From contig CAJFCV020000001.1 in the NCBI GenBank assembly GCA_904066235.2, positions 9,796,001 to 9,860,000 on the forward strand: DNA of 64,000 nucleotides. Direction: 5' to 3'. The position numbers were made by a program, and so were the translations under genes. The notes under the pieces were generated by a model, which saw only the letters and a program-made list of their open reading frames with translations, did not search any database and had not been told where the DNA came from. How positions within the stretch are numbered: position 1 is the first letter of the stretch; each line of letters opens with the position of its first letter. The DNA is from Bursaphelenchus xylophilus. Its lineage: Eukaryota; Nematoda; Chromadorea; Rhabditida; Aphelenchoididae. Of the stretch, positions 1 to 12,100 are shown one piece after another.

Positions 1-683
1 TATATAAATTGCCCAAGTCGAATACAAAATGAGCGTCATCAACCATGGTCCATAAACCCAACGCCATCTTCAGAAATTATCAGCGCACCTTTCGCAAAGT
101 GTTCCCAAGCTCATAAAATCAGAAATTGTGATTACACTCGGGTTATTAGAGGTTTTTTATGAATAGGTGGTTTCTTTCGCCAATTAATCAAAAACATGGT
201 CGCGCGCGCTTATTACAACACAAACATCCCATCAGGGGTTATGGAGTGCTGGAAAGGGAAGATAAGATCAACTAGACAATAGATTATGGGACTTTGTAGA
301 CGGAGCAAGGTCATGGATAATATAATTTATAAAACGGAATGACCCTCGTTATGATAACTGTTCTTATTTTGTTCCAATATACTGTAATAGGGCTGTTTTT
401 GGATTGGGCAGAGCTTTTAGGATTTTAAAACATCTCCAAAATGCAAAGTTCACTTTCTTTTCCGGCTACCCCAAACTCCGTACCAAAATTTATGAAACGC
501 CGTCGGATGTGTTCAAATATTTTTTTCGGATCGAAATTTATGGTCCGTGAGCGCTTCTGGGAGAGCCTCAAAAAACGACTGCCGAAAGTTATTTGTTACA
601 TCATAATCCCTGCGCCGACTTTCGACTGCACCGTGCAGATTTTTTATGGACTGCACTGTGCACTCTGATTGTTTTTGCACTGA

Positions 684-1132
684 CAAGGGAAGTACCCCAA
701 GTGCGACGCTCAGATTTTCTTTAAATTTTGCACACACGTCGGGAATAGACCAAATATCAATTCCTGAAAGTTTTAGCTCGCGCTTTGCGGGCGCCGCCGA
801 GATATCGGACGATTTTTGCCGCCGAGAGAGCACGCTAAACGTGGAGAGCGGTCAGAGAGAAAAGCGCTTTTTGGCCATAACTTTGGCAGTTTCGTGCGGA
901 AAAATTTGATTTTTTGTAGAAACATTATCCTTTACAGTAGAAATAGGCATGAAACTTTTCGTGCCGAAATTCGGCAAAAAGTCCTAAATTTTCGCCGACT
1001 TTCGATCTAAAAATCTCGGTTGTTTCTGCAAAGCGCGAGCTAGGATTCTCGCATATATCTTAGAAAGAATTATTCTAAATTTGTTCCAAGTTTCATCAAA
1101 ATCTGAGCGTCGCACTTGGGGTACTTCCCCTG
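684..1132. mobile_element. Palindromic foldback / MITE-like element
   Basis: The ends are inverted repeats. Positions 684-718 begin CAAGGGAAGTACCCC and match the reverse complement of 1097-1132, which begins CAGGGGAAGTACCCC, with about two mismatches in 35. A second inverted pair, TAGCTCGCGCTTTGC at 774-788 and its complement at 1028-1042, lies exactly 90 bases inside each end, so the inverted repeats are about 105 bases long with a decayed middle. No 8-base target duplication is evident; TGA flanks both sides. The family is unassigned, although CAGGGG ends are common in hAT elements. Confidence 0.8.
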
Positions 1133-3977
1133 TGAGAAAAATTTTTTCGTTCTATTAAGTATTGACGACCTTCGAAAATGAAATAAAAATACAAATTAGT
1201 AACGAAAATCGTGAAAAATTTTAATAAATAATTCAAAAGGCAGTAAAATGAGCAAATTTAGAGGGTTATCAACGTTATCAGTAGTGGCAAACGGTGTGCC
1301 TCTCATTTCTCATTGATATGATGAATGTGGGGAGCATAAAATCATGAGAAAAGGTTGTCAAGTGGACCATAAAATTAGTACTGGTGAGTTGATTGGGGTG
1401 GAAAGGTAAACAGTTGTAAATTAGATCAATTTAGGGTAAATACAAGGTTTTTAAGAATCTAAAAGCATTCCTTTTTGCATCTCAACTCCTTGAAGGCCAC
1501 GCGAAGTGATTTCCCACACACTCACGGCCAATATGGCCAAGTTTTGGAACGTTTTTGTTGTTTACAGTACCCTAATTAGCCCAGAACTTTTCTTTAGTGT
1601 TTCCCAGCTACAAGGTACCCTGTTTTTATGGGGAAAATGGCCAAAAAGTGGCCAGGAATGAGTGAAAAGGCAACCTGGACTCTTCCGATGACCGATTGGC
1701 TTGTCCCCATCTGATTTGAATCTGAATTTAGATGAACAGCGGAGTCCATTCTGAATATTAATTAGGTGGGAAGGTGGGAGTTTTACGCAGTGTTGGCCAG
1801 GAATTCGTGGGAAAGGCTTGTTTTCGACAGTTTTGGGAAAAGAAAGGAAGAAGAATTAGGATTTTTGATCAAAATACACCAAATCATCATCGATAATATA
1901 ACTAGCTGTAGAAAAATAAAATTGAACCATATTTATCTCGATTTAGACTAATTTTACGCCTCAAGGGCCGTGTTTTACAATCCCATTATCAAACTGCCAT
2001 CAAAATAAATACAAATGATAATATGATCATCAAATTGGGTACACAAATCATCGGTAAACGACCTCAAAGTGTCCCACTTCTCTAAATGAGATTATAAAAA
2101 TCCCATTAAATTCGCAAAATGAGAGGCCGGAAAGTTGGATCTGATCCGACGGAAGATATATGGGATAATCAATGGTCCTCAGGCAATCCAGGACGCCATT
2201 TGGTGTTCCGGGGGCAATGGAGAGGTTTTTTGATAGAAAAGGTTGGATAAATTGGGGAACGGGAGGATTTACAGTGAGCCGGTGATGAGAATGGTAATTA
2301 GAGGATTGCAGAAGCCTTATTAGAAAAAAAGGTTATATGCCACATTAGTAATTGAGAGTGGAACTGACTGAAAATCGCAAAAAATATGTGACTTTTTTGG
2401 TAATCTCGGTTTAAAAAATCTTATTTTCAAAAACGCGCCCTAGAAGTCTTGCAAATAGCTTATTGTTAGAAAACGATGTTTTGAATTTGAGATTGCCTTT
2501 GATCCACTTCCCATGCAAAAATTTCTTATGTTGCTCTCCCAAGGTAATTACAGTAACCCTCAAAAAAAAACAAAAAGAAAATCCCAAGATTAAGCCTTTT
2601 TGCCCCCTCTGATCTTTACCCCCAGCCATCTTGCACAACAACAAGCACTCTGTTCATCGAGCAACACCAGTTGCCGCCATCTTGTTTATGGCGCAGTCCC
2701 CCACCTTACGCAAGAGGCTTTCGAGTAAAGGCAAAAAAAATGTTGCGAGTGACTCGATCGCTGAGGGATTGATTCATTTATTCTCTGTGTAAGAAGACGG
2801 ATGAGCGGACATACGGCGAGTGACTGTAAAAAAAGAGCGTCGCAGAATTGATTATTCCAATATTGCTGCGAGATAACGAAGAAAAAATACTTTTTGAATA
2901 TTTGAATCGGCTTCGGATGTTTACTGTAATTTTCCGAGAGGAACTATAACAAGCCCTAGAAATATCTTTAGTCATCAAAATTCCCCTATCCAATACGATC
3001 TATTAGGTTGATTTTTGTGATTTTAAAAAATTTTCTCCTAGTATAATATAAGTGAAGTTTAAAAATAGAATAAAGATTTCATAATCTACAATTTGGAGAC
3101 ATTAGATCCCCTTAGAAGTCGTATTCCCACCTTTTTTCGTCAAAAATTCCCCCATCCACCTGTTATAATCTACCGATAATAATATAAAATGATCCATATT
3201 CATCGACATCCCATTCTCCCCCCGACCTCCTGCGGGAAGAAATAAATCATTCGCAACTTGGTGGGAGCTGTTCTCAAACCCAATTACAAGCCCATAAAAA
3301 CAATTGAAGCGAACGGCCGACAAGTCGTCGAAGGAAAGGAAGGCGATTTGTCAGAAACATAACGACTCGCCGTTTAATTCGCTCAAATTTGAAGACGGAT
3401 CTCGAGAATGGACATTAGGAAGTAGAAGAGGAAGTTACAGTAGGACAAAGGTTTCGGAAATTCGATAAAAATTTTTTTGGTAAATGATTACAAATGATTT
3501 TTTGGACGGGTTTTGAAGGTAAAAAAGCAACAGTAAATTCCGGAAAAATTGGTCCAAGAATGGGAATAAAGTCTTCTCAAGCTACTTTTATCCCATTTTA
3601 AGAGCTATGGATCAGAAAAATTACAGGAAAAACACGAAAATTTTATTTACCCATTTAGTGTCTAAATTAATATAAACGCCGCAAAACGCTGCCAATCGCC
3701 TCAAAAGTTGCCTAAAATCCTTTGCAAATCATATCTGGCTCCTCAGCCTTCCAAAGTTTCGAAATTTCCCTCAAGAATAATCGAAAAACTCGGGACATTC
3801 CTCTCCAAAAATCTCGGCGTTCAAAAAACAAACGTCGAAGAAGCGAAAAATGCCAAGGAAATAGCAACATCGCGGCCGCGAACTCATGGAGAACCCAGAG
3901 AAACAGCGGGTCGAGGGGCCAAGAAACCTCCGAAATTTTCTCCGTGGGACCATAAATCAAAGCCCGCGAAACAAAAG

Positions 3978-3999
3978 CCCCCCCCCCCCCTTTTTTTTT
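3978..3999. repeat. C13T9 homopolymer tract
   Basis: Thirteen C bases run directly into nine T bases. It is a simple polypyrimidine tract outside any supported gene and is prone to length error in sequencing. Confidence 0.9.
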
Positions 4000-6448
4000 A
4001 CCCTTCCCGGTCGAATGAAACAGCACAAGAAGACGGGCGATTAATCGCCGCCCTTTTCGACAAATGACAGATAGTGCGAATACGATGCCATTAAAATTTA
4101 TAAGCGCCTCCCGCTTGCCCCGAATATAATCGACCATTTTTTTGAGTTATTTCGATTAGCTTGGAAATTAGGCCGGAACGTTGCGCAATCTTTGCAAATT
4201 GTGGTGGAAATGCAATTTTTTGGATGATTAAAAGAAGTTAAAACGATATTTTGACTTAGAATGTCTTGTGTAAAATAAAGCGTAAGGAATTAAGAACTCA
4301 GTAAATGATTCCACCACGAAATCGATTCATTCTTGCATTATATCATCAAAAAAACCGAGAAGCGTTTTAAAAAATACCAAGCTGATCAGAAAAAAGCCCA
4401 ATCGCCTGCAAATTTCGGTATAATGAGAGGCCGAGATGGCGGTATAATGAATGAGGTCCGCCTGCAATCGAGATGAGGGTCGCGTTCGCTTGTGCTCCCA
4501 AAAGATTAGTGGTATTTGCGCGGGCGGTCAGGCAAAATGAGACTCGGCGCTATAGCGGTCATGAACTCGGAGGGGTTAATTAGGTGGCCAATGACAACAA
4601 ACAATCATAGTAATTCCAAGAATAGACACCGGAAAGTCATAACAACTCCAAAAATGGAGATTGGATTTGGAGAACGCACTGTGCAAAGGGGAAAATATTT
4701 TTCTGCACGATGCAAAGATGGCTCCAAAAAATCATAAATAAATATCTGTACTGGGCAGAGAATAATAATAACCAAACAAGATCCTAAATTCTCCAAAAAT
4801 GCTCTCGTGAGTAAATACCACTTCCCCATCCCATTGATCCCGTCCTTTGATATCGATTTCCCTCTCATTTTGCCGAACTGTCAACGCACAAAAGTGACAG
4901 TTCGAAGGGGGATGGACTCGAAAGAAAAGAAAACGGAAAGTAATGAAAAATGGAGACGGATTACAGGAATGGGCAACGTGAATAAGGTGGGACATTACGA
5001 TGATTTGTTGGAGAGTTCATAAACAATTTTTTCAAAAGATAACCATAAGATAAAAGCCAGAGGAATGGGAACAGTGTTCCCAACCATGATTTCAGTTACA
5101 ACCTTACTTAAAATTTTAAAATTTTTCTTGTCATCCATTTTTATTAGCAACAAGTACGATATAAATAAAATTTTAATTTAAAAGTGATGGATATAGAAAG
5201 CCGTATTTTAAATCAACTATGGGTTATCGGAAAGTGAGCCTTGCCCTTTCTCTCGACTGTTTGACATGTTTTGAAACCGTTCCATCATTTTGTCTGCGCC
5301 GAACTCAAGCCAAAAACTGGGAAGGGGCGAGGAAAGAAGAGGGCGCATCATTTTTGGCCTTTCAAATCTCAATTCTTTGTTTAGAAATGGAACAATGAGA
5401 GAGAATCAGATACATTTAGTTCGAAAACCAATAATATAGTTGTATAAAACAACAAAAAATTATATTTTTAAAAGTGCTCTGACACTATTAGCTAAATTTT
5501 CGATGGAATTCGTAATTAAATCGCTTTCGGAGTGCCCAGTTTGTAAATCATCGATTTAACTCCTCCAAAACCCCTTTCTGGACATCAAAAATTATAACAA
5601 TGACCCCTCAAATCCACCAAGCATTGCGAAGATCACAAAAAAGCGACGCAAAGAAAGAAAATGGCAAAAAATGCGGCTGATTCGGGCCATTCCAGGTGTT
5701 TGGCAGAGGTGGGAAGACGGGAAAATGACATTTGCATATCCATTGTTCTCTTCCATTTCAGAGCCCAAGTTCACGCGATGATTAATCTCATGAGCGGGCC
5801 CTAAAATCGCAAATGGGCCTGATGGCCAAGAGATTTGGGGATGAAAAATTTTGGAAAATAAAAAATTTGAAATGCGGAGAAATGCGCGAAACGAATCGAA
5901 GATGACAAGCGTCACGAAAAAAGAAACATCTGCTCGGATCGAAATTGAAATTCAAAAAAAACGTCGGAAAAATTTCGAAAAATGTCAGTGGAATTTTTTT
6001 TTGGATGGAACGAAATTTGACTGGTAAAAACAACGATCTTACTGGTAACAAAACGAGTCGATTTTGGATCCCGAGGCATCATAATCTTTCTCCTTCAACT
6101 CAGAACTCGTCAATTCTGCAAATAATCGGCCTAATCTTACACCAGAAAGCCCTAATCTGAAGAGAATCGAGCCCACAGAAGGGGGTCCACTTTCGTCTCA
6201 AATTGGCGGCGCTTCAAAAACCCGGAGAAATTTGTTTGTTTAGCCGGAAATTCGGACAATACACGCAATTTTGGGGGATCTTATCGTATAGAAAATTAGT
6301 CACTGGGCACTAAAGAAAACATGCCGATTTGATTCATTTTGTAGATGAATCCAAATTTACGTTCTTCAAAAACAAAAAATTCGACAAAAATAAAGTTAGA
6401 TTACCTTATTAAGCATCTCGCAAAAAAAAGATTACAACAAATGTGAGA

Positions 6449-8025
6449 TCACTGTGTTCCTTGCAATGCATTCCGGAGTTCCTGAGCCAAGACGACACGG
6501 GCTCGAAGATCGTTGAACAGGCGGACTGTTTCTTCATAGGCTGGGAGGGCAAGGGCTGAAAATATTTACAAAATTATATTACACATGACGAAGATAATAG
6601 GCTTAGATGAAACCTACGGATCTGGTATTTCTCAATCGCTGCCTCAATCGCTTTCAACTTCTTTTGTCCAACATTGCTGGGGATTTTCATCTCCTGCGAT
6701 CTCAGATGAGGTCCAGCGGATTTGAACTCTGCAAATCGAAGATTCGGGACGTCGTTGGAGAAAAGATGGGCCGACATCAGCTGTGTCTTTTGTTGTTTCT
6801 GAGCTCGGCGACTTGAGCGGACTTGGCTACCGGAAGTCGATCCATTCCTGAAAAAAACGAGTAATTTTCTAGTAAAGACCCAGTGCAACATCAAATAAGT
6901 AGAATAAAATAAACCCACGGTTCAGGACTGGCACTCCGTTCCACCACATTGATTAGCCTCTGAAGATCCTGGGTTCTCTTTTCTCTTTCCTTTCGGCGGC
7001 TTTCAATTCTCCTCATCTGAGCCCGCAGAAGTTCTTCCTCCTTGATCTGTCATGAATTAAAAATGTATACTAATCGAAACATTACATCTAAAAACATAAG
7101 CAAAAAGAAAGAAAGAAGCTTACCTCATCCTCCGTTCTGCTCCACAACATTTCTAGCTGCTGTTTCCTTTTCCTTTCATTCTCGGCATCAAAACTATAGA
7201 TAGGGCCTTCCAAGCAGCGATCTCTCTTCAGAATGTTGTATATTCTGTAGAATCGCTCTTTCAAGTCTTCCATGCTGAAATCGCCATACTTCTCCCGCTC
7301 AAAACGAGAACTTATAATTGCCCATCGAAGATCGAAGCGTTCGCAAAGATCAAACAAATATTCTGTCGACTCATGTGTCCACTTCTCTGCTTGGAAATGT
7401 CGCTCATATTCTTCTTGTGAGAAACGGGGGAGGTTCAACCTCTAAAAGTTATTAGTAACATTTCCTAAACCATTCAGAACCGGAATCAAGGTTATGGAAA
7501 AAAATTAAAGGCAAAACACCGAACCACTGGCCATACTAGTCAGATATCCTTCTTTTTCAACTTGATCTAAACTCCAAAACAATAAAAATAAATAAAATTT
7601 ACTTTATTCATCCTCGCAAATATGTAGGGTTCCGCTGGATTCCGATCTTCTCTCTCCCAATGTGAGAGCTTGAACCCATCAGCTCTGCCCTCATTCTCAA
7701 ACTCTTTCCACTTCCACTTCCTCACCTTACGGAACAAAATCTAAAAACACTACAAAAAGCTTCGGGATCGACCTACCATTTTCTTCATCTGATGTTTGTC
7801 CTCAAGTTTCTTTGTCGGAATCGCAGTAAACAAATTCTCTTCATTTGGACCATGAGCAATGAGATTGAAAACTTCTCTGCTCATTCCTGTGGGCCGTTTC
7901 ATTGGTGGCCGATTCAACTAAAAACAAAATCTTCAAGTGTAATATAAACATACCCTAATGGATTTCGACTTGGCAATATCATCTTTTGCCAATCCAACAA
8001 TATCCTTGACATCTTTGGAACCCAT
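6449..8025 (-). CDS. ekl-4: DMAP1 / SWR1-complex subunit 4 family protein (EKL-4-like)
   Basis: DMAP1 proteins are SANT-containing subunits of the SWR1/SRCAP and NuA4/TIP60 chromatin complexes and act in the nucleus. Seven exons join in frame: 8025-7954, 7917-7777, 7740-7603, 7441-7124, 7046-6919, 6847-6618 and 6555-6449, giving 377 residues. Visible are the N-terminal MGSKDVKDIVGL, the basic PMKRPTGMSREVF segment, the SANT-like WTHESTEYLFDLCERFDLRW followed by EDLKERFYRI, and a coiled EEELLRAQMRRIESRRKERE helix. The C-terminal signature is LRSQEMKIPSNVGQKKLKAI, ending in YEETVRLFNDLRARVVL. Order and motifs match animal DMAP1; human DMAP1 is 467 residues, so this copy is compact. The start is the first Met, with the family's usual N-terminus. 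The symbol is given by homology to the C. elegans gene. Confidence 0.93.
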
Positions 8026-9140
8026 TTGTGGACGGAAATGCTGAACCAGCAAGAAGGACAAAAAAAATTCGAGGAGAAAATATTATTTTCATTTGGGTCG
8101 AGTGTTCCCCTAAAAGGAGACAAGTGTTTCGTCTATGCAGGAGAGAAGAGGTGATTGGCTATGGAAACACCGCGACCGTAGAAGGAATAGAACGTTCGAA
8201 CATTGAATAATATGACAGATGGGAAAACATACTTTTTTTCAGCATGTTCTAAGCAATATTTATATAAGAAATCTCGAAACTGGAAATGGACGTAAGGACT
8301 CTGTTTATGACTGGTTTGCTTTTGACATTGACCGTGATAACCAATCGAGATTTCAATTTTTGTCTAGATGTCGCTGCCAACTCCATCAATAACGCGAAAC
8401 ATCGATGTAAGCATCAGATGACTCTAACAAAGTCATTAAAAATGAGAAAATTGAGTCCCTGACAGCTGATGTAGTAGCGGAAGAACTACTCATCTCTGAC
8501 GATTTCATTCTCGATTTGGTCAGCTGTATTTTTTCTTTACACTATAAGTTCGCAAAGACTGCATAAAACATTACGCAATGTAACGGAGAAATTACGAATT
8601 GGCGGGTATTTTAGTGGAATCATCATGACGGGGAGCAGATTATGTAAGGGACTTTCTGAGCAGCATTTGATTATTTTGATGGTTAATTTGGAGTTGTAAT
8701 TACTTTCATACAAGCAGTACAAACAGTAAAGGCAACTGGGGGAGTTTGCGAACAGTATTAACAAAGTAATCTCCAAAAAATGTTGTTCGCAAAACAAAAA
8801 AACCCCATCCTAATTTGGCGTCCGATTTTTTGTTAGTAAATTCAACCCATAGATTAGCGATTTTTTTCCAACCAGTTATAGTACATATAAAACTTACAGT
8901 AAGATAATTAAAAATTTATTCGAAAAAAATAAATATTTGCGATCGGTAAGAGTCTAATCTTATGCTCTAAAAATTATTATGTCGTAACAGAAGATCGAAT
9001 AGAGAAATCACAGAGAAAACAAACGGAGAGATCAATTAACACAAGTACAAGTTCAAATTATGGCATTCGGGGAGAAAGAAGCAGATCTAGAAGCGATTTT
9101 AACCATGACATCGAGTGGATCAAGTGTAATAAAAGCGAGA
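8026..9140. other. Intergenic: upstream of DMAP1-like gene, downstream of lin-11-like gene
   Basis: This is the probable promoter of the minus-strand DMAP1-like gene and the 3' region of the lin-11-like gene. A minus-strand AATAAA lies at 8925-8930, about 210 bases past the lin-11 stop codon. No coding exon is supported. Confidence 0.5.
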
Positions 9141-12100
9141 TTAGACATTCGCTGTGAGTTTATTGAAGTCGTCTATTGAGGGGGCGGCCCAGAAGGGGAT
9201 TGTCGAGGATTCGAGGGGATTCCCGAGGAAATCCAACGGCATTTCATCGACCGAATTGGCCGTGGATCCATAGAGTTCGTAGGTGCTGAGAGAGGGCGGA
9301 TTGGAAGGAGCTTGAGAAATCAGGGGAATCGTCGAAGTTTGAGGGGGATTCGAAGCAAATTGAATTGTTTGGAAGCGAGGGGAGGGTTCTGGAATTTAAA
9401 TTCAGATTAATTTTGTCACCAGAATCGAAAATAATCATTGCTTGGTTGGTATAATATAAGCCAAAAATTAGATGTTTTCCTCACCTAAGGGCATGAATTC
9501 CCCCATACTCTGGTTGCTCTCGTCCTCTTCTCTACTTGTATTTTGTCTTTGCCTCCTATTTCCTCGGTAGTTTCCGTTAATTCGCATTTGTTTCATCCGT
9601 CTTTCCTTGCTCCGGCGGTTTTGGAACCATACCTGAAATGGCCCATTTTACAAAGTAGGCATAAAAATCATTTAAAGTTTCTATATGATCTGGTAAAACA
9701 CTGCAACTCCTTCTAATTATCTCAATTTTTCTGCACGTTTTCATCAACTTCTTCACCTACGGTAAGTATGAAACTACCGTACTCCCAAGGGAAAAGGGAT
9801 CTCTCGACTTGGCACTTTTCTCATGGCCAAATGCCCCTTTGTCATTTCGATTAGCTAACCCGCCTTAAAAGTGCCGACCCATCCCCCTTGACCACACGGC
9901 CGAATTTGCATTTCTTCCGCCTGCCTGAACACTTAATTCTCTGCATTAGCAGGTGTTAATTTTTGGGGGAGAGGACAAACATAGGCAAGTATTTACGAAG
10001 CAATATGTCCTATAAGGATGTCAACACACATCAACGAACGACTTTCTTAAAATAAGCTTATTTTAGGCAGAATAAATTTATGGACATCCAATCTTGGTCC
10101 CGCAACGAAAACTTAATATTTTGGGTTTTGAATCGGAACTAAAAGAAATCAAAAAAGTAGAGCCTGTACAGCAAAAATGCAAAATTCCAACAGTTTTGAT
10201 CAGCATTATAAGCAACAAAAATGGGGTTAAACTCGATTGTTAAATGTCATGTACAATATAAATTTATGTCAAAATATTTTCCCATATATCCCAAAATACC
10301 TACAAAAAGGTTGGTCGGTCCCTGAACTCGAATTTTCTTGCAGGCATGTCTAGTGGAGATTACCGTAGTCCCCGGGGACATTAGTTTTCATTCGCCGGTC
10401 TTATTCGATTTCGGCCTTTTCGAGTTTTTTAATCCGTTTTCGCGTCTCGAGAGCTCCGAAAGTCTTTAGAACTAATTAAACTCAAAGATACGACCATCTA
10501 CGGTAAAACTTTTCGGCTCTTTACATATGTTTAGGTCATAAAAAAACATAAATTTTACTTGACTAAAGTAATGAATTACCTGTATCACCCTCATGTTGAG
10601 GCCCGTCTCAGCAGCCAACTGCTCTCGAATATGTCTTGTGGGCTTGGGAGTTGATGCAAAGGCCGCTTTTAGGGTTTCCAACTAAAAAATTAAATTATAA
10701 TCCACATCAAAGAAAACTTTTTTTGAAAAGGATTGGTCAGATTGTAAAATCCAGAGTATAAAACTAGGAAATGAAGTAATAACTAACCTGTTTGGCCTTG
10801 ATAGTTGTCCTGGGTCCTCTTCTTTTCTGCGATAAATGGTTTTCATCGCCTTTGGAACTGTTTTCCTCCGCTCCGGAGTTGCTCTCATTGCTCACTGTTG
10901 CCGTATCACCTGTAAAAATAAATTGTGAAGAGACAGCAAACCAATGATCACTAATTTTGCGTTTTGGATTACGGTAACATCGCCCTTTGCAAGAATAAAT
11001 AAGTTTTGTCATGAATAACGTAAATTGATTTTCCTGAAACAGCTTGAGGAGACAAGAAACAAGACTAGACCAGTTTATTGAAACAAATATTTCCGCCAGA
11101 AACTGCCCCAGGCATTAGAACCGGTCGAATCTTTGGTTGTGGCCACTTGTGTCCCTTGGGCCGTGCAATTCTCGGGTTTCCATCGATGAATTGTCTTTTG
11201 AATGAGCTCCTCATATTCTAAAACACATCTTCAACGATTATAACGTCATCTACTTTGTAAATCGTCAACATCTTCACAAAAATCATCAGTTTCTTTAAGG
11301 TTTTCAAGAGGAATTTCCATGAAAATCGGCTGATAAAATTGGTTATCGATGGATTTCATCAACTGAATCTAAAATCTCAAAATTTTCGCAATCGTAGGAT
11401 GATTACTTACTTGTATTTTGTGAATCAAAAATTGGAATCCAGGTGGATTCTGAAGCCATGTTTCCGTCGAGTCCAAATCCTCCACTTTCCAGCAATGGAT
11501 GTCGATGAATTCCCCTTCAGCCTCATCTCTATCAACATCCATTGTCATATTCAACCAAATCACGATAGCTTTGTAAGATCGAGGAGATATCAGAGCCAAT
11601 TGTTCCGGAATTCTGATTAAATTTTCGCTTTTCCAATGAAATCGAAGCAAAAACACAGAATTTGAGGGGTTTCGGAAGAGAATTCGACGGAAATGAAGAC
11701 CAAACTCGGGAAATTTCAGAGCATTTGGAGTATGAGTAGACAGCCGAGAGAAGTTAGTAGACATCAGGCGATGTTACAGTAGTTTTTACCGCAAAAAATC
11801 AGTCGATTTTGATTTTTCAACCAATTTAGCGGGAGAAGTTGGCTCAACATTTGATTTTTCAAAAAATAAAATTGAAATTTTGAGTTTCTTTTTATTCGAC
11901 CCTTGCCATAAGCCTTGAAAAGTAATTGCCGACAGCAAAACCCACCATGATCATCGCTGTGTTCATCAACTTCTTCATCGGAACTGCATTCGTCATTAGA
12001 AGATCTGTTTGTCATCGCATTTCCAAGGATTTTACTGGGGTTGTAATCGTTTTTGCAGACGAATTTCTTTCCATCAATAACGTAAAGCTATAACGATCTT

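Larger units (their letters stand above)
1..6448. other. AT-rich intergenic DNA, no gene supported
   Basis: I see no reading frame here with exon-like codon use, splice-site pairing or a recognisable domain. The short open frames are chance or repeat-derived. The stretch holds a foldback element (684-1132), TGCACNGTGCA palindromes, scattered TTACNGTAA motifs and a C13T9 tract (3978-3999). It lies beyond the 3' end of the DMAP1-like gene. Confidence 0.6.

Noticed and set aside
3708..4137. Overlapping frames of 119 and 141 codons on opposite strands near 4 kb
   Set aside because: Both cross the C13T9 tract, show no domain or splice structure and have low-complexity composition.
8028..8210. Plus-strand 60-codon frame upstream of the DMAP1-like gene
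   Set aside because: No homology or splice partners; it lies in the divergent promoter area.
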